Assembly (NCBI GenBank): GCA_965230065.1
Contig: OZ245942.1
Span: forward strand, 124,001-188,000
Length of the DNA stretch: 64,000 nucleotides
Origin: G965230065 sp965230065
GTDB lineage: Bacteria; Bacteroidota; Bacteroidia; Cytophagales; Cyclobacteriaceae
Reading direction: 5' to 3'
Part shown: piece after piece, positions 45,176-53,834 of the stretch
Position numbering within the stretch: the first letter of the stretch is position 1
Layout of the letters: each line of letters starts with the position of its first letter
Translations under genes and position numbers: made by a program
Notes under the pieces: model-generated
Seen by the model: the letters and a program-made list of their open reading frames with translations, nothing else
The model's database searches: none
Told to the model about the DNA's origin: nothing

Positions 45176-45589
45176 ATGGCAAAAGAAGAACTCCTGGAGG
45201 AACTTAACAAACAACTCAACCGAGAAGTTACTACATTCCTACGTTATATGTTGCAAGCGGCATCCATTAAAGGTGCCGAATTCGAGGCTGTCCGGCAAAT
45301 GTATCTGGAAGAAGTGACAGATGAGGTTGGGCATGCACAGTACCTTGCAAATCAGATTGTTATGCTTGGTGGTACGCCCCAACTGGCACCTGACCTGACA
45401 CCTCCACCTGCTGAGGTGCAGCAAATGCTTGAGAAGGACGCTAAAGAAGAAGAAACCGATGTAAAGAATTATGTTCGCTTAGCATCCTTGGCTGTACAAG
45501 CGGGCTTGTTTGCGTTAAAAACGAAAATGGAAGAACAGGCTGCCGATGAAGATGAGCATGGGCAGGAAATGCGCCGATTGCTCGGTTGA
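45176..45589 (+). CDS. ferritin-like domain protein (bacterioferritin-related)
   Basis: The 137-residue protein is a four-helix bundle with metal-site residues in expected places: LNREVTTFLRYMLQA, YLEEVTDEVGHAQYLANQI (ExxH), EEETDVKNYVRLA and EEQAADEDEHGQEMRRLLG (second ExxH). The length is near that of a minimal bacterioferritin or Dps-like protein. It should bind a di-iron centre and store iron or remove peroxide. It has the FNR-like module upstream and a terminator after it. Confidence 0.85.
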   Translation: MAKEELLEELNKQLNREVTTFLRYMLQAASIKGAEFEAVRQMYLEEVTDEVGHAQYLANQIVMLGGTPQLAPDLTPPPAEVQQMLEKDAKEEETDVKNYVRLASLAVQAGLFALKTKMEEQAADEDEHGQEMRRLLG

Positions 45590-45635
45590 TTCTTCCTGTC
45601 ACCTAGTAATTAAGGTATAATATGAGTATGTTATG

Positions 45636-45657
45636 AGTCCTGGAAAATTCCAGGACT
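45636..45657 (+). terminator. terminator after the ferritin-like gene
   Basis: AGTCCTGG (45636-45643) and CCAGGACT (45650-45657) form a perfect 8-bp stem with an AAAATT loop, followed by TTTTTC. Confidence 0.85.
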
Positions 45658-45761
45658 TTTTCTTTACAAGGCAGAAAAACTGGTGAATAGATCTTCCCAT
45701 GCATCACTTTCTAAACCCTTTTATTCCATTATGTCTTTCCTCTTTTAAACCAAATGAACCC

Positions 45762-46052
45762 TTATCTCAGACAAGGACACAGGTAAGGTTCCAGAAAAAA
45801 TATATGCACAAACAGCAAGCCGTAAAACAAGATAGCCATCAGGATAGGAAATACCATTTGCCAGAAGAAATTAGGTTTCCTTTCCGCTTCATAATTGACC
45901 AGCAACCCCACGATGCCCCAGGCAAACAGGAAAAACGGCACAAAAGCTACCCACATCAGGATATTTTGAGAAAGATCCTTGATACCGAATCCCAGGAGAT
46001 AAATTCCCATTAAAACAGACAAGAGGATGATCACCATATATGTTTTTCTCAT
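45762..46052 (-). CDS. small three-helix membrane protein
   Basis: The 96-residue product has three hydrophobic segments: YMVIILLSVLMGIYLLGFGI, ILMWVAFVPFFLFAWGIVGL and FFWQMVFPILMAILFYGLLF. The pattern is that of a small inner-membrane protein. No family is recognised. It reads away from the carboxymuconolactone remnant on the same strand. Confidence 0.7.
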   Translation of the reverse strand: MRKTYMVIILLSVLMGIYLLGFGIKDLSQNILMWVAFVPFFLFAWGIVGLLVNYEAERKPNFFWQMVFPILMAILFYGLLFVHIFFLEPYLCPCLR

Positions 46053-46069
46053 GATTCCGCTGTTAAAGA

Positions 46070-46288
46070 TTATATATTAAACTGTTGCAAGGCCAGTAGT
46101 GCTTCCCATCAGTATATCCCTGAGGGGCCACCGCCCAAGGGCACTGCGTTGCCTATGGTCTCGAAAACTTCCTCAAAGGAGCCTGCTGCATGTAGGGGCA
46201 TGAAGCCTTGCATGGTATCAGGCATAGCCTGCCCCAGCTTCTCCATAAGGATTGGAAACACCCGATAATGGCTCGGATAATCTTTCAT
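46070..46288 (-). pseudogene. carboxymuconolactone decarboxylase-family relic
   Basis: From ATG 46288 the frame reads MKDYPSHYRVFPILMEKLGQ and GFMPLHAAGSFEEVFETIGN, then AVPLGGGPSGIY, a TGA (46111-46109), and in the same frame WEALLALQQFN to TAA (46072-46070). GGGPxxxYxxEAL is the C-terminal signature of this AhpD-like family. The middle third with the CxxC active site is gone, so the N- and C-terminal ends are joined, and a stop codon interrupts the end. Confidence 0.65.
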
Positions 46289-46340
46289 AGCGTTAAGATA
46301 TTTTTTTCTTCAAATAAAGGCATTTTCCCTGCCATTTGGG

Positions 46341-46406
46341 ATGATATAAATCATGGGTTTGCTAAACAAATGTCATTGAGAAAGAAGGGCTTCTGAGATA
46401 TCTTAG
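46341..46406 (+). promoter_or_regulatory. FNR-like promoter module of hsp20
   Basis: ATGAT-ATAA-ATCAT (46341-46354) has perfect half sites. After 17 nt comes GTCATTGA (46372-46379), whose TTG sits 20 bp before TATCTTAG (46399-46406), a near-consensus -7 element. The start codon is at 46453. Confidence 0.75.
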
Positions 46407-46436
46407 TATCCTAAATTTAAATGTTTTATTAACCTA

Positions 46437-46444
46437 AAAGGAGG
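46437..46444 (+). promoter_or_regulatory. strong Shine-Dalgarno of hsp20
   Basis: AAAGGAGG lies 8 nt before ATG 46453. Strong Shine-Dalgarno sequences are rare in this phylum, where most leaders are AT-rich and lack them, so this site may matter for high or stress-specific translation. Confidence 0.7.
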
Positions 46445-46452
46445 AACTTAAA

Positions 46453-46890
46453 ATGACAATGCTCACAAAACCTTCGAGATTTCTTCGCAACATGCCTTCC
46501 ATGTTTTCAGACATGTTTGACGATGATTGGTTCAGCTCTTTAGACACCCGTTGGATGTCTCGGGTTCCGGCAGCCAATGTCATAGAAAATGGGAATGAGT
46601 TTTTCATTGAACTGGCTGCCCCCGGTATGAGCAAAAAAGACCTGCACATTGATGTAAAAGACGGCATACTGACCATCAGTGCCGAAAAAAAGGAAGAAAC
46701 CAAAAAAGAAGAGGAAAATTACGCTCGGCGAGAATTCAATTACCAATCATTCCGGCGGTCATTCACACTGCCGGATACTGTGAAGGCCAACGACATCAAA
46801 GCGAAGTACGATGATGGGGTCCTGAGGCTTACATTGCCAAAAAAAGAGGAGGTGAAGCAAAAACCTGCAAAATCAATCCAGGTTTCCTGA
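46453..46890 (+). CDS. Hsp20 small heat-shock protein
   Basis: The 145-residue protein has a variable N terminus with LDTRWMSRVPAANVIENGNE and the alpha-crystallin domain FIELAAPGMSKKDLHIDVKD, GILTISAEKKEE, FNYQSFRRSFTLPDTVKAND and AKYDDGVLRLTLPKKE. The GVLRLTLPK motif is diagnostic. It binds unfolding proteins as an oligomer without ATP. It is expressed from the FNR-like module and a strong ribosome-binding site, and ends in a terminator. Confidence 0.95.
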   Translation: MTMLTKPSRFLRNMPSMFSDMFDDDWFSSLDTRWMSRVPAANVIENGNEFFIELAAPGMSKKDLHIDVKDGILTISAEKKEETKKEEENYARREFNYQSFRRSFTLPDTVKANDIKAKYDDGVLRLTLPKKEEVKQKPAKSIQVS

Positions 46891-46923
46891 GTTCAGCAAT
46901 GGCTATGTAGGCATAGTTTGATC

Positions 46924-46949
46924 GCCCTGGGATTTCCCGGGGCTTTTTT
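46924..46949 (+). terminator. terminator after hsp20
   Basis: GCCCTGGG (46924-46931) pairs with CCCGGGGC (46936-46943) with one wobble, a 4-nt loop and six Ts. Confidence 0.85.
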
Positions 46950-47018
46950 GTAACTAGCAACTGTTCTTATCCTGTTTCATGGTTCCAAACTAATCTTTCA
47001 AAAGTAAAATCATGTTTG

Positions 47019-47225
47019 TCAAATGCCATGGCTGGCATCCCGTAGCTTTTGCTTTACCGCCTTGGTGAGCTTGTGATACCCTCTTTCATATATCTTGTCC
47101 AGAATCGCATCGATTTCTTCCTGGTCAGGTTCGTATCTCTTCGGGACGGTGGTTTGGTAATGACGAAAATGGTATACATAGGTGACTTTTTGCCTAGGCC
47201 GCTTCATGAAAAACCTTTTGACCAA
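47019..47225 (-). CDS. 68-residue basic protein with a DUF6576-like motif
   Basis: The product contains DQEEIDAILDKIYERGYHKLTKAVKQKLRDAS, quoted here as EIDAILDKIYERGYHKLT. This matches a short helical motif (xxxILDKIxxxGxxSLTxxEKxxL) that ends rhomboid-type proteins in this phylum and also occurs in small proteins. The N terminus is basic (MKRPRQKVTYVYH). The start may be ATG 47225 or 47207. The role is unknown. Confidence 0.6.
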   Translation of the reverse strand: MVKRFFMKRPRQKVTYVYHFRHYQTTVPKRYEPDQEEIDAILDKIYERGYHKLTKAVKQKLRDASHGI

Positions 47226-47309
47226 AACAGAAATGGAAAAAATCTTTCCTTTTCATACTTGATTGATTTAACTCTAATACAACATTGAAAACGTCGGCTT
47301 AGATACAGC

Positions 47310-48404
47310 TTACCTGGGCAGTTTGACAAAAAAAGTGGTGCCTTCCTCTTCCTTACTTTCAAACCACACTTCTCCATTGTGTGCCTTTACTATCTTTTTT
47401 ACGATATACGTACCCATTCCTGTCGGAATCTCCCCTTTTGTACCTCTTCGAATGGCCTGGGAGTGCTTTTGAAATATGAAAGGCTGCAAAGCTTTGGGTA
47501 TCCCAATGCCCATATCACTCACCTTCAGTAAAATGGCATCTTTCAACTCTTTAAGTGCAATGATAATCTGTCCCTCATTTTGCGAAAACTTGATGGCATT
47601 GGACAGTAAGTTTTTGATGATCTGCCAGCATTTCAATTTGTCGGCCTGTACAATCATCTTACCTTCTGACAGGAGCACTTTCGTGGTAAGTCTTTTGGCT
47701 TCAAGTTGTGCCCGGTACAGATCAACCGCCTGAAACACTTCTTCTGCCAGATTTACTTGCTCTTTTTCGATCAGCAAATGATCCGTCTCCAATAAAAATC
47801 TTTCAGTGATTTCTTCGGTATGGGATACTGCTTCCCGGCATGTGAGGCTTATAAGGTCAAAGTAGGATGCCAATTCTTCCTGCTCTTTTGTACTAATTTT
47901 TTCTTTGATCAGATTGGCAACAATTTGTATATTACCCATCATTCCTTTCATGTCGTGCTTTAACATCTGTACAAAATCTTCCAACTTATCACAGGTCTGC
48001 TGAAGCATCGTTTCCTGCTCCTTTCTTTCGGTGATATCCTCTACATACCCCACTACCCATTGCCCCTGTTGTGGCAGCGGTAGGTGGTGTAGCCTCAATG
48101 CATACCACCTTAGCCGGTCATGCGGCATGACTATCCTGAACTCAATAGCTTCATTACAATGGCTGTGGGGATTGTTTATTACTTTTTTGATAAATGCAGA
48201 CCTGTCTTCTTCATAAATCACCGCTGTGATCCGTTCAGGTTCCTTTAACAAGGCATGGGCATGAAAACCCCACGCTTGTTCAAGGGTGTCGTTGATGTAT
48301 ATGATGCTGAAAGGTGAAGGACGGCAAACGATCAGGGGAAGATCGGCCTCGCTCAAGAAGCTTTTGATCAACACCTGTTGCATTTTTTCATGTAAAACCG
48401 CCAT
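47310..48404 (-). CDS. PAS-domain sensor histidine kinase
   Basis: The 364-residue kinase has one PAS domain (about 15-135, with GYVEDITERKEQE closing it) and a dimerisation helix with phosphoacceptor His in MLKHDMKGMMGNIQIV (about 150). The ATPase domain has N box LLSNAIKFSQ, G1 VSDMGIGIPKAL and a late GMGTYIVKKIVKAHNG. There are no membrane helices, so it senses a cytosolic signal. It is the third gene of a crp/fnr-usp-kinase run. Confidence 0.93.
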   Translation of the reverse strand: MAVLHEKMQQVLIKSFLSEADLPLIVCRPSPFSIIYINDTLEQAWGFHAHALLKEPERITAVIYEEDRSAFIKKVINNPHSHCNEAIEFRIVMPHDRLRWYALRLHHLPLPQQGQWVVGYVEDITERKEQETMLQQTCDKLEDFVQMLKHDMKGMMGNIQIVANLIKEKISTKEQEELASYFDLISLTCREAVSHTEEITERFLLETDHLLIEKEQVNLAEEVFQAVDLYRAQLEAKRLTTKVLLSEGKMIVQADKLKCWQIIKNLLSNAIKFSQNEGQIIIALKELKDAILLKVSDMGIGIPKALQPFIFQKHSQAIRRGTKGEIPTGMGTYIVKKIVKAHNGEVWFESKEEEGTTFFVKLPR

Positions 48405-48458
48405 TGATTAATATTTTGAACTTCTATGGATAAAATGGACTACCTGCGTTCGGGCCGG

Positions 48459-49220
48459 TTACACCTTGAAGATCATGAGCGGCTTGGGAATATGCCGCGC
48501 CATTTTGATCGTATGCCTTTCCAGGGGTTGCTCCTTCTCAGGCAGTTGCCTCCTTGATAATACTACCAGCAGGTCAGCATTGCGTCTTGTCAGAAACTTC
48601 TGAATGCCTGAAGTTAAATCTTGGTTCTTCAAAAAATGAAACTGGTGTTTTATATCTTTTAGCAGATAATCCACTTCCCAGTTAGCACGGCTGTCATATC
48701 TATCGGCAAACGATGTGCCGTAATCAAGTTCTACAATTTGTACAAATGCTTGGTAATGCTTTGCCAACTGGTTGATAAAAGCAAAAGGCTCCATCTCCGA
48801 AACCGCCAAGGCATCATAGGCCACTGCAATATTATGTATTTCCTGGTACGATGTCTGAGGAGGCAGTATCAACAGAGGTTTTCGGGTTTTTTCAATCAAC
48901 TGTTCCAAAGAGGTTTCCTCAGGAAGGGACGTAATCAGTACATCCGGATGATATACACTGCTCATTTCTGTAAGTGTTTGTGGCACAGGCTGGTCGCTGG
49001 AAGCCAGGCGGTAGTAAACCGGAGTACTATGTAAAAGATGCACCTTCAAGTGTTCAAAACACTCTTTTATCTTTTCCTTTGCGTTTTGATCTAATGGATC
49101 ATAACATATTACAATTGTCAGGTTCGCTCCTACGTCTTCAGCCATGTCCAATGCAAAGGCAATCGTGTCTTCTGATGAGGAAGTATCGGCAGCTACGAGC
49201 ATATTTTTGAGGTTTTCCAT
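48459..49220 (-). CDS. two-domain universal stress protein
   Basis: The 253-residue protein has a UspA-like N-terminal half (NLKNMLVAADTSSSEDTIAFALDMAEDVGANLTIVICYD, quoted in part) and a degenerate second half ending RNADLLVVLSRRQLPEKEQP and HIPKPLMIFKV. The ATP-binding glycine motif (Gx2Gx9G) is not visible in either half. It lies 45 bp after the crp/fnr gene and 54 bp before the kinase, probably one operon. Confidence 0.82.
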   Translation of the reverse strand: MENLKNMLVAADTSSSEDTIAFALDMAEDVGANLTIVICYDPLDQNAKEKIKECFEHLKVHLLHSTPVYYRLASSDQPVPQTLTEMSSVYHPDVLITSLPEETSLEQLIEKTRKPLLILPPQTSYQEIHNIAVAYDALAVSEMEPFAFINQLAKHYQAFVQIVELDYGTSFADRYDSRANWEVDYLLKDIKHQFHFLKNQDLTSGIQKFLTRRNADLLVVLSRRQLPEKEQPLERHTIKMARHIPKPLMIFKV

Positions 49221-49265
49221 GTATTTAGCGATTGTAAAGTCGATATGGATTTAAAATGGCTGTTA

Positions 49266-49961
49266 TTAATCGTACAGATGGCTTATCTGCTTGAGCTTAT
49301 ATGGGTTGAGTACTGAAATGATTTGCCCGTAGGTGGTGATCATTTCCTCCTCTTTAAATTCAGATAACAGCCGGATTACTGTTTCTTTGGCAGCTCCCAG
49401 CAAGCTGGCCAGGTCCTGCCGGCTCAGGGAAATCAGGCTTTCTTCGTCAGAGTTTTCCTTTTCATATAGCTGATCCAGGGTGAGTAAAGCTTCGGCCAAC
49501 CTGCCACGCACCGGGCGATAGGCCTGATTGAGCAGGCGTTGCTCCATCTCCATTACATCCTGACACAACAAATCGGTAAAGAATTGCGCTACCTTAGGCT
49601 CTTTCTGGAAAATTTCCAGAAAGTTCTGCCTGGGAATAAAGTTGAGGACGACATCTTCCAGTACAGTAGCTGAAATATTGTACTTTACATCATGCAACAA
49701 GGCAGAATACCCTACAAAGTCTCCGGAAGTAGCAATCCGGATAATCTGTTCTTTTCCATCGCTGCTATCCTTGAAAAGTTTGAGCTTGCCTTCACAAATG
49801 TAATAAAGTCCCCAGGAACTGTTACCTTCCCTGAATAGGAGGTGGCCTTTCTGAAATTCCATACGTTCATAGCCTTTTTTCAAACATTCTACATCGCAAT
49901 GATCTGTTCGTTCAGGATGACCTTGATAGTACAAATTTGGATTTCGATACGCAATATTCAT
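49266..49961 (-). CDS. Crp/Fnr-family transcription regulator
   Basis: The 231-residue protein has a cyclic-nucleotide-type sensor barrel (GHLLFREGNSSWGLYYICEG, ATSGDFVGYSALLHDVKYN), a dimer helix, and a winged helix (SLISLSRQDLASLLGAAKET then VIRLLSEFKEEEMITTYGQI). The recognition helix KETVIRLLSEF aligns with VETISRLLGRF of E. coli FNR, keeping the Glu and Arg that read the GA of TTGAT but with Ile in place of Ser212. Four Cys are present (22, 26, 56, 133), in a different spacing from FNR. It is the likely reader of the ATGAT-N4-ATCAT sites in this island. Confidence 0.93.
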   Translation of the reverse strand: MNIAYRNPNLYYQGHPERTDHCDVECLKKGYERMEFQKGHLLFREGNSSWGLYYICEGKLKLFKDSSDGKEQIIRIATSGDFVGYSALLHDVKYNISATVLEDVVLNFIPRQNFLEIFQKEPKVAQFFTDLLCQDVMEMEQRLLNQAYRPVRGRLAEALLTLDQLYEKENSDEESLISLSRQDLASLLGAAKETVIRLLSEFKEEEMITTYGQIISVLNPYKLKQISHLYD

Positions 49962-50177
49962 AGCTGTTGGGGGTTTAGGTTGACTTATAAAGGAAAAGCA
50001 ATTTACCTCTCACCAGGCAGGAATAACAGCAGGAAAAAGCGTATTTCCGGAAATAAGAAAATGACGTAAAAAACTAAGAAAATTGCGTAGAATTGATTGT
50101 AGGCAGTCACTCTGAAGGCTGCTTGAAAAAACACTGGAATTTTCTGTGGACACTGTTCTTTCTTCACGCTCCACAAC

Positions 50178-50840
50178 TCACAACTGAACCAAATTGTGTT
50201 TGATGGCAAAGCGTACCAGCCCGGCGGTATTTTTGGCATTGAGCTTCAAAATGAGATTGCGGCGGTGGGTATCTACTGTGCGGGGACTGATAAACAGTTT
50301 TTCGGCGATTTCCTGATTGGTATATTCCTCGGCAATCAGCTTCAGTATCTCGGTTTCTCTTTTGGTAAGGTCTTCCAGGCAGACTTGATTCCTATAGGTG
50401 GAGCGTTTCTTGCGTGACAAAAAGCTGTGCATCAATGCAGTGGATACCTCCTTGCTAAAATAGTTTTCTCCCTCAGCTACCGCCTTGATGGCTGCTATCA
50501 ACTCATTCATCCCGGTATTTTTTAAGATGTAGCCCATGGCTCCGGCTTCCAGCATGTTGGCAATATGGATGACCTCATCGTGCATAGACAACGCCAGCAC
50601 TTTGATGTGCGGATATTGTTGGGTAATCATTTTGGTAACCTCGATGCCATTGCTTTCTCCCAGATTGATATCCACAATAATGACATCCAACGGTGAGTTG
50701 TTCTCAATCTTATCCATAGCTTCTTTTCCACTGCCCGCTTCATCTGCTATTACGATTTCATCGGTGGTAGCCAGGGAAGCTTTGATGCCGTCCCTGACCA
50801 TTTTGTGGTCGTCTACTACCATAATTTGAATGGGCTGCAT
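50178..50840 (-). CDS. NarL/FixJ-type response regulator
   Basis: I use ATG 50840 (220 residues, MQPIQIMVVDDHKMVRDGIK); an ATG at 50879 would overlap the kinase gene. The receiver has phosphoacceptor Asp in VIIVDINLGESNG, and the output is a LuxR-type HTH (LTKRETEILKLIAEEYTNQE, IAEKLFISPRTVDTHRRNLI). It begins 13 bp after the stop of the PAS kinase at 50854-52650, which is its obvious partner. Confidence 0.95.
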   Translation of the reverse strand: MQPIQIMVVDDHKMVRDGIKASLATTDEIVIADEAGSGKEAMDKIENNSPLDVIIVDINLGESNGIEVTKMITQQYPHIKVLALSMHDEVIHIANMLEAGAMGYILKNTGMNELIAAIKAVAEGENYFSKEVSTALMHSFLSRKKRSTYRNQVCLEDLTKRETEILKLIAEEYTNQEIAEKLFISPRTVDTHRRNLILKLNAKNTAGLVRFAIKHNLVQL

Positions 50841-50853
50841 AGTATTTATGTAT

Positions 50854-52650
50854 TCATGAAGTATGCTTAGGAATTTCAACGATTACGGAGGTGCCTTGCC
50901 CTCGCTGTGTATCAATCAGCAAAGTGCCATCCAATGCTTTTGCCCTGGCCTCTATGTTTTTCAATCCTAATCCTTTTTTTACTTTATTTATTTCAAAACC
51001 TATTCCATCGTCTTCTACCATTAACACCACGCTTGTGTCATGCCCGATAAGTTGTATATTGATTTCTTTGGCCCGGGCATATTTGAGTATATTATTGAGC
51101 AATTCCTGTACGATACGATATAATCCTACCGTAATTGAAAAGTCCAGCGAAGGAGGAATACAATGCGTTTGCAGATGTATCCTTACCTGCTGTGTATCAT
51201 TGACAGTTTGACAAAGATATTCCAATGCCTTTTCCAAACCGTAATCTTTCAATACGGTGGGCATCAGATTGCGGGAGATGGATTTTACATCCTGGGTGGC
51301 GTTGCCCAAAATGGTTTTCACCTGCTCAAAACCCTCTTTGCTATGCTCATTGAATTTATCGAGATCGGCTTCCAGGGTATTCAGGTTCAGCCGGATGGCG
51401 GTGAGTGATTGCCCCAGGCCATCGTGCAGTTCCCGGGCAATGCGTTGGCGCTCTGTTTCCTGCCCTTCAATAAGGGCTTGCATCACGGCTTTTTCGGCTG
51501 CACGTTTCTCTGTAATATCGATGCCCGAGCTCAAGGTGGCCACAGGGGTTCCCTCTTCATCTTTCAGGGTCGTATTGTGCCATTCAATCAGCCGCCGCTT
51601 GCCAGTTTGGGTTACCACATAGTTCTCGTGCATCTTTGCGCCTTCTTTTCCCTGCATAATATTCCGAAAAACCTGCCTCACTGACTCTCTTTCATTTTCC
51701 AACACAAAATTATCGAACCAGTTTTTATCCACGATATCCTTTTCTTTAGCTTCCAGAATTTCGCATCCTTTCTGGTTGATCAGTGATGCTGTTTCATCCC
51801 TATTGATGACCAAAAAAATAGATGCTGCTATATCAAGGTACTTTTGTGCCCGGTCCCTTTCCTTTTTGAGGGAAACTTCTGTGGCCTGTAAAGCTTGGAT
51901 TGTTTCTTTCTCCCCGCTAATATCTGATACTACCTCTATCAGTAATGTAGTGTCGTCATATTCAACCGTTTGCAGATAGGCCCTTATAGGGTAGGTGCTA
52001 TTATCTTTGCGTTTGAAAACCGCCTCGAAGCTTATTTTTTCCTTTTCCCTTTGCAATAGAGGCGCCACCAGTTGACGAAAGCAGGTCTCGGTGTATCCCG
52101 GTTTTATTTCCCAGAGGGAAAGCTGTTGTAATTCGGGCAAGGTAAACCCTAAATTGTTCAATGCTCTGTTGTTGGCCCTTTTAAACTTTAAAGAAAGTAT
52201 ATCAATAATATAAACTTCGTTCAAAGTTTGGTGGAATACATTGATAAGAAGGTTCCGTTCATACTCCGCTTTTCTATATTCGCTCATATCTGCAATATGG
52301 GCCACCCCATAAAGATGATCCTGAAAATGAAAATAACTCAAACTGATAGCGATAGGAAGCTTATTACCATTCCGGTGCACCCCATACAAGCGAACCCCTT
52401 TGGCCATCGTCCTTATGCCGGGGTTTTCAAAAAAGCCTCTGCGAAGATGGGCATGATGCTGCTTTGTTCCTTCTGGTACTAATACCTCTACATTTTTACC
52501 CACTAATTCGGAAACCTGATAACCGAATAACTCTTCGCAACGAGGATTGGCCAGTACGATAGTTCCCTGGTCATCCACTACCAGAATACCTTCGGCTGAA
52601 GAGGTAAACAGTTGTTCTAATACTTGCTGGTTTCCAGTCAGATTGTTCAT
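50854..52650 (-). CDS. multi-PAS NarX-type sensor histidine kinase
   Basis: The 598-residue protein carries three PAS domains (about 8-130, 135-255 and 275-395, each ending in a PAC-like ISL/DISGEKET/DITEKRAAE stretch). The kinase core is of the HisKA_3 type with ERQRIARELHDGLGQSLTAI, the phosphoacceptor His being in ELHDG, and an ATPase domain with NNILKYARAKEI and VEDDGIGFEINKVKKGLGLK. No membrane helices are seen. It forms a two-component pair with the downstream NarL-type regulator. Confidence 0.94.
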   Translation of the reverse strand: MNNLTGNQQVLEQLFTSSAEGILVVDDQGTIVLANPRCEELFGYQVSELVGKNVEVLVPEGTKQHHAHLRRGFFENPGIRTMAKGVRLYGVHRNGNKLPIAISLSYFHFQDHLYGVAHIADMSEYRKAEYERNLLINVFHQTLNEVYIIDILSLKFKRANNRALNNLGFTLPELQQLSLWEIKPGYTETCFRQLVAPLLQREKEKISFEAVFKRKDNSTYPIRAYLQTVEYDDTTLLIEVVSDISGEKETIQALQATEVSLKKERDRAQKYLDIAASIFLVINRDETASLINQKGCEILEAKEKDIVDKNWFDNFVLENERESVRQVFRNIMQGKEGAKMHENYVVTQTGKRRLIEWHNTTLKDEEGTPVATLSSGIDITEKRAAEKAVMQALIEGQETERQRIARELHDGLGQSLTAIRLNLNTLEADLDKFNEHSKEGFEQVKTILGNATQDVKSISRNLMPTVLKDYGLEKALEYLCQTVNDTQQVRIHLQTHCIPPSLDFSITVGLYRIVQELLNNILKYARAKEINIQLIGHDTSVVLMVEDDGIGFEINKVKKGLGLKNIEARAKALDGTLLIDTQRGQGTSVIVEIPKHTS

Positions 52651-52851
52651 AGTCTAACCCCTGATATAAGATGCAAATCAGACAAAAAAAGGCACTTGAT
52701 AACATACACGCCTGTACAATATAATTGTTTGGTAATAATAATAAAAATCAAATTATTCTTTGTTTAAGTGGTGTATTGTATAATCCATCAACTGATATTT
52801 TCGATTCCTCCACCGGTATTTTCTTTTTACAACAAAGTAGAGACAGATAGA

Positions 52852-52917
52852 TTGATATAAATCATTAGATGACAAAATATACATCATTATCTCATAAGAA
52901 GGAAAAAGTTAACTTTC
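52852..52917 (+). promoter_or_regulatory. FNR-like promoter module of the lone receiver gene
   Basis: TTGAT-ATAA-ATCAT (52852-52865) is followed after 17 nt by ATCATT (52883-52888) and, 44 nt after the palindrome, by TAACTTTC (52910-52917), one base from TAnnTTTG. The receiver gene starts at 52978. A perfect palindrome ACTTTCATGAAAGT (52912-52925) overlaps the -7 element and may bind a second regulator. Confidence 0.7.
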
Positions 52918-52977
52918 ATGAAAGTATTATCATGATAAATACAATACCATCTTGGTAAAGTATTTTACCTACACATT

Positions 52978-53376
52978 ATGGAGTCTGCTCCTATTAAATT
53001 ACTGATTGTTGACGACCATCCTTTGATACGGGAGGCACTCCGACGTTTATTGTCAGGTATTGATGACATTTTGGTCATTGATGAAGCAATCAATGGAAGA
53101 GAGGCCATTGAAAAAGTAAAATCAGGTTCCGTTGATGTAATACTGATGGATTTGGTCATGCCCGAAATAAATGGAATCGTGGCAACCCGATACATTACGA
53201 ATCATTTTCCTCTGGTTAGGGTATTAGGGCTTACCTTGCACGATGAGCAATGTTATGTTGCCGAGATGCTGGCGGCAGGGGCTTTGGGTTATCTCTCCAA
53301 AACGGTGGATAAAGCAACGCTGATCACAGCCATCAAAACGGTGGCCGGAGGAAATCCCTATTTGCATATGGCGTAA
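52978..53376 (+). CDS. response-regulator receiver domain without output domain
   Basis: The 132-residue product is a NarL-type receiver (IKLLIVDDHPLIREALRRLL, phosphoacceptor Asp in VILMDLVMPEING, Thr in LGLTLHDE, Lys in GYLSKTVDK). It ends GGNPYLHMA at the point where the linker to a LuxR-type HTH begins in its relatives. It is therefore either a truncated regulator or a stand-alone phosphate sink. It has its own FNR-like module. Confidence 0.88.
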   Translation: MESAPIKLLIVDDHPLIREALRRLLSGIDDILVIDEAINGREAIEKVKSGSVDVILMDLVMPEINGIVATRYITNHFPLVRVLGLTLHDEQCYVAEMLAAGALGYLSKTVDKATLITAIKTVAGGNPYLHMA

Positions 53377-53454
53377 GTATGAGCTGATAAAAGAAGCTTT
53401 ATTTCTTCATTTTCCTGAGGTGGGTTTTTCCTGTTTCACTTCCTCCAACTCACC

Positions 53455-53798
53455 CTATTTTTTACCCATGTATCGTTCCCAGGCGGCTATCTCTTCTAAA
53501 GCCGGGATCAGGGTTTTGCCTTCTTTGGTGAAAAAGTATTCCACACGCGGCGGTACTTCTGCATAAATTTTCCTGTCTATGATACCATCAGCCTTTAGTT
53601 GTTTCAACTGAAGGGAAAGCATCTTTTCAGTAATGTCTGGAATGCTTCTTTTTAAGGCACTGAAACGCTTGAGCCCCTTGCGCAAATACCATAGACAGCC
53701 TTCCAGTTGCCGCCAATGTAGGACATAGTAACATCCAGGGCACAATGATGGACGCACCCATTCATCCTGACCTTGTATTCTTTTCCTTCAATGATCAT
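53455..53798 (-). pseudogene. HxlR-type regulator, frameshifted
   Basis: From ATG 53798 the frame reads MIIEGKEYKVRMNGCVHHCA and LDVTMSYIGGNWKAV. The HxlR match then continues in another frame as CLWYLRKGLKRFSALKRSIP, DITEKMLSLQLKQLKADGII and YAEVPPRVEYFFTKEGKTL to the stop at 53455. The change of frame falls at about 53690-53705. HxlR proteins sense electrophiles or redox state and usually sit divergent to an oxidoreductase gene, as this one does. Confidence 0.75.
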
Positions 53799-53834
53799 TT
53801 TTTTAATAATTTTTCCATTTGAATCATTTGTAAT

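Noticed and set aside
46208..46396. 62-residue plus-strand frame
   Set aside because: It lies across the minus-strand carboxymuconolactone relic and the hsp20 promoter module and has no support.
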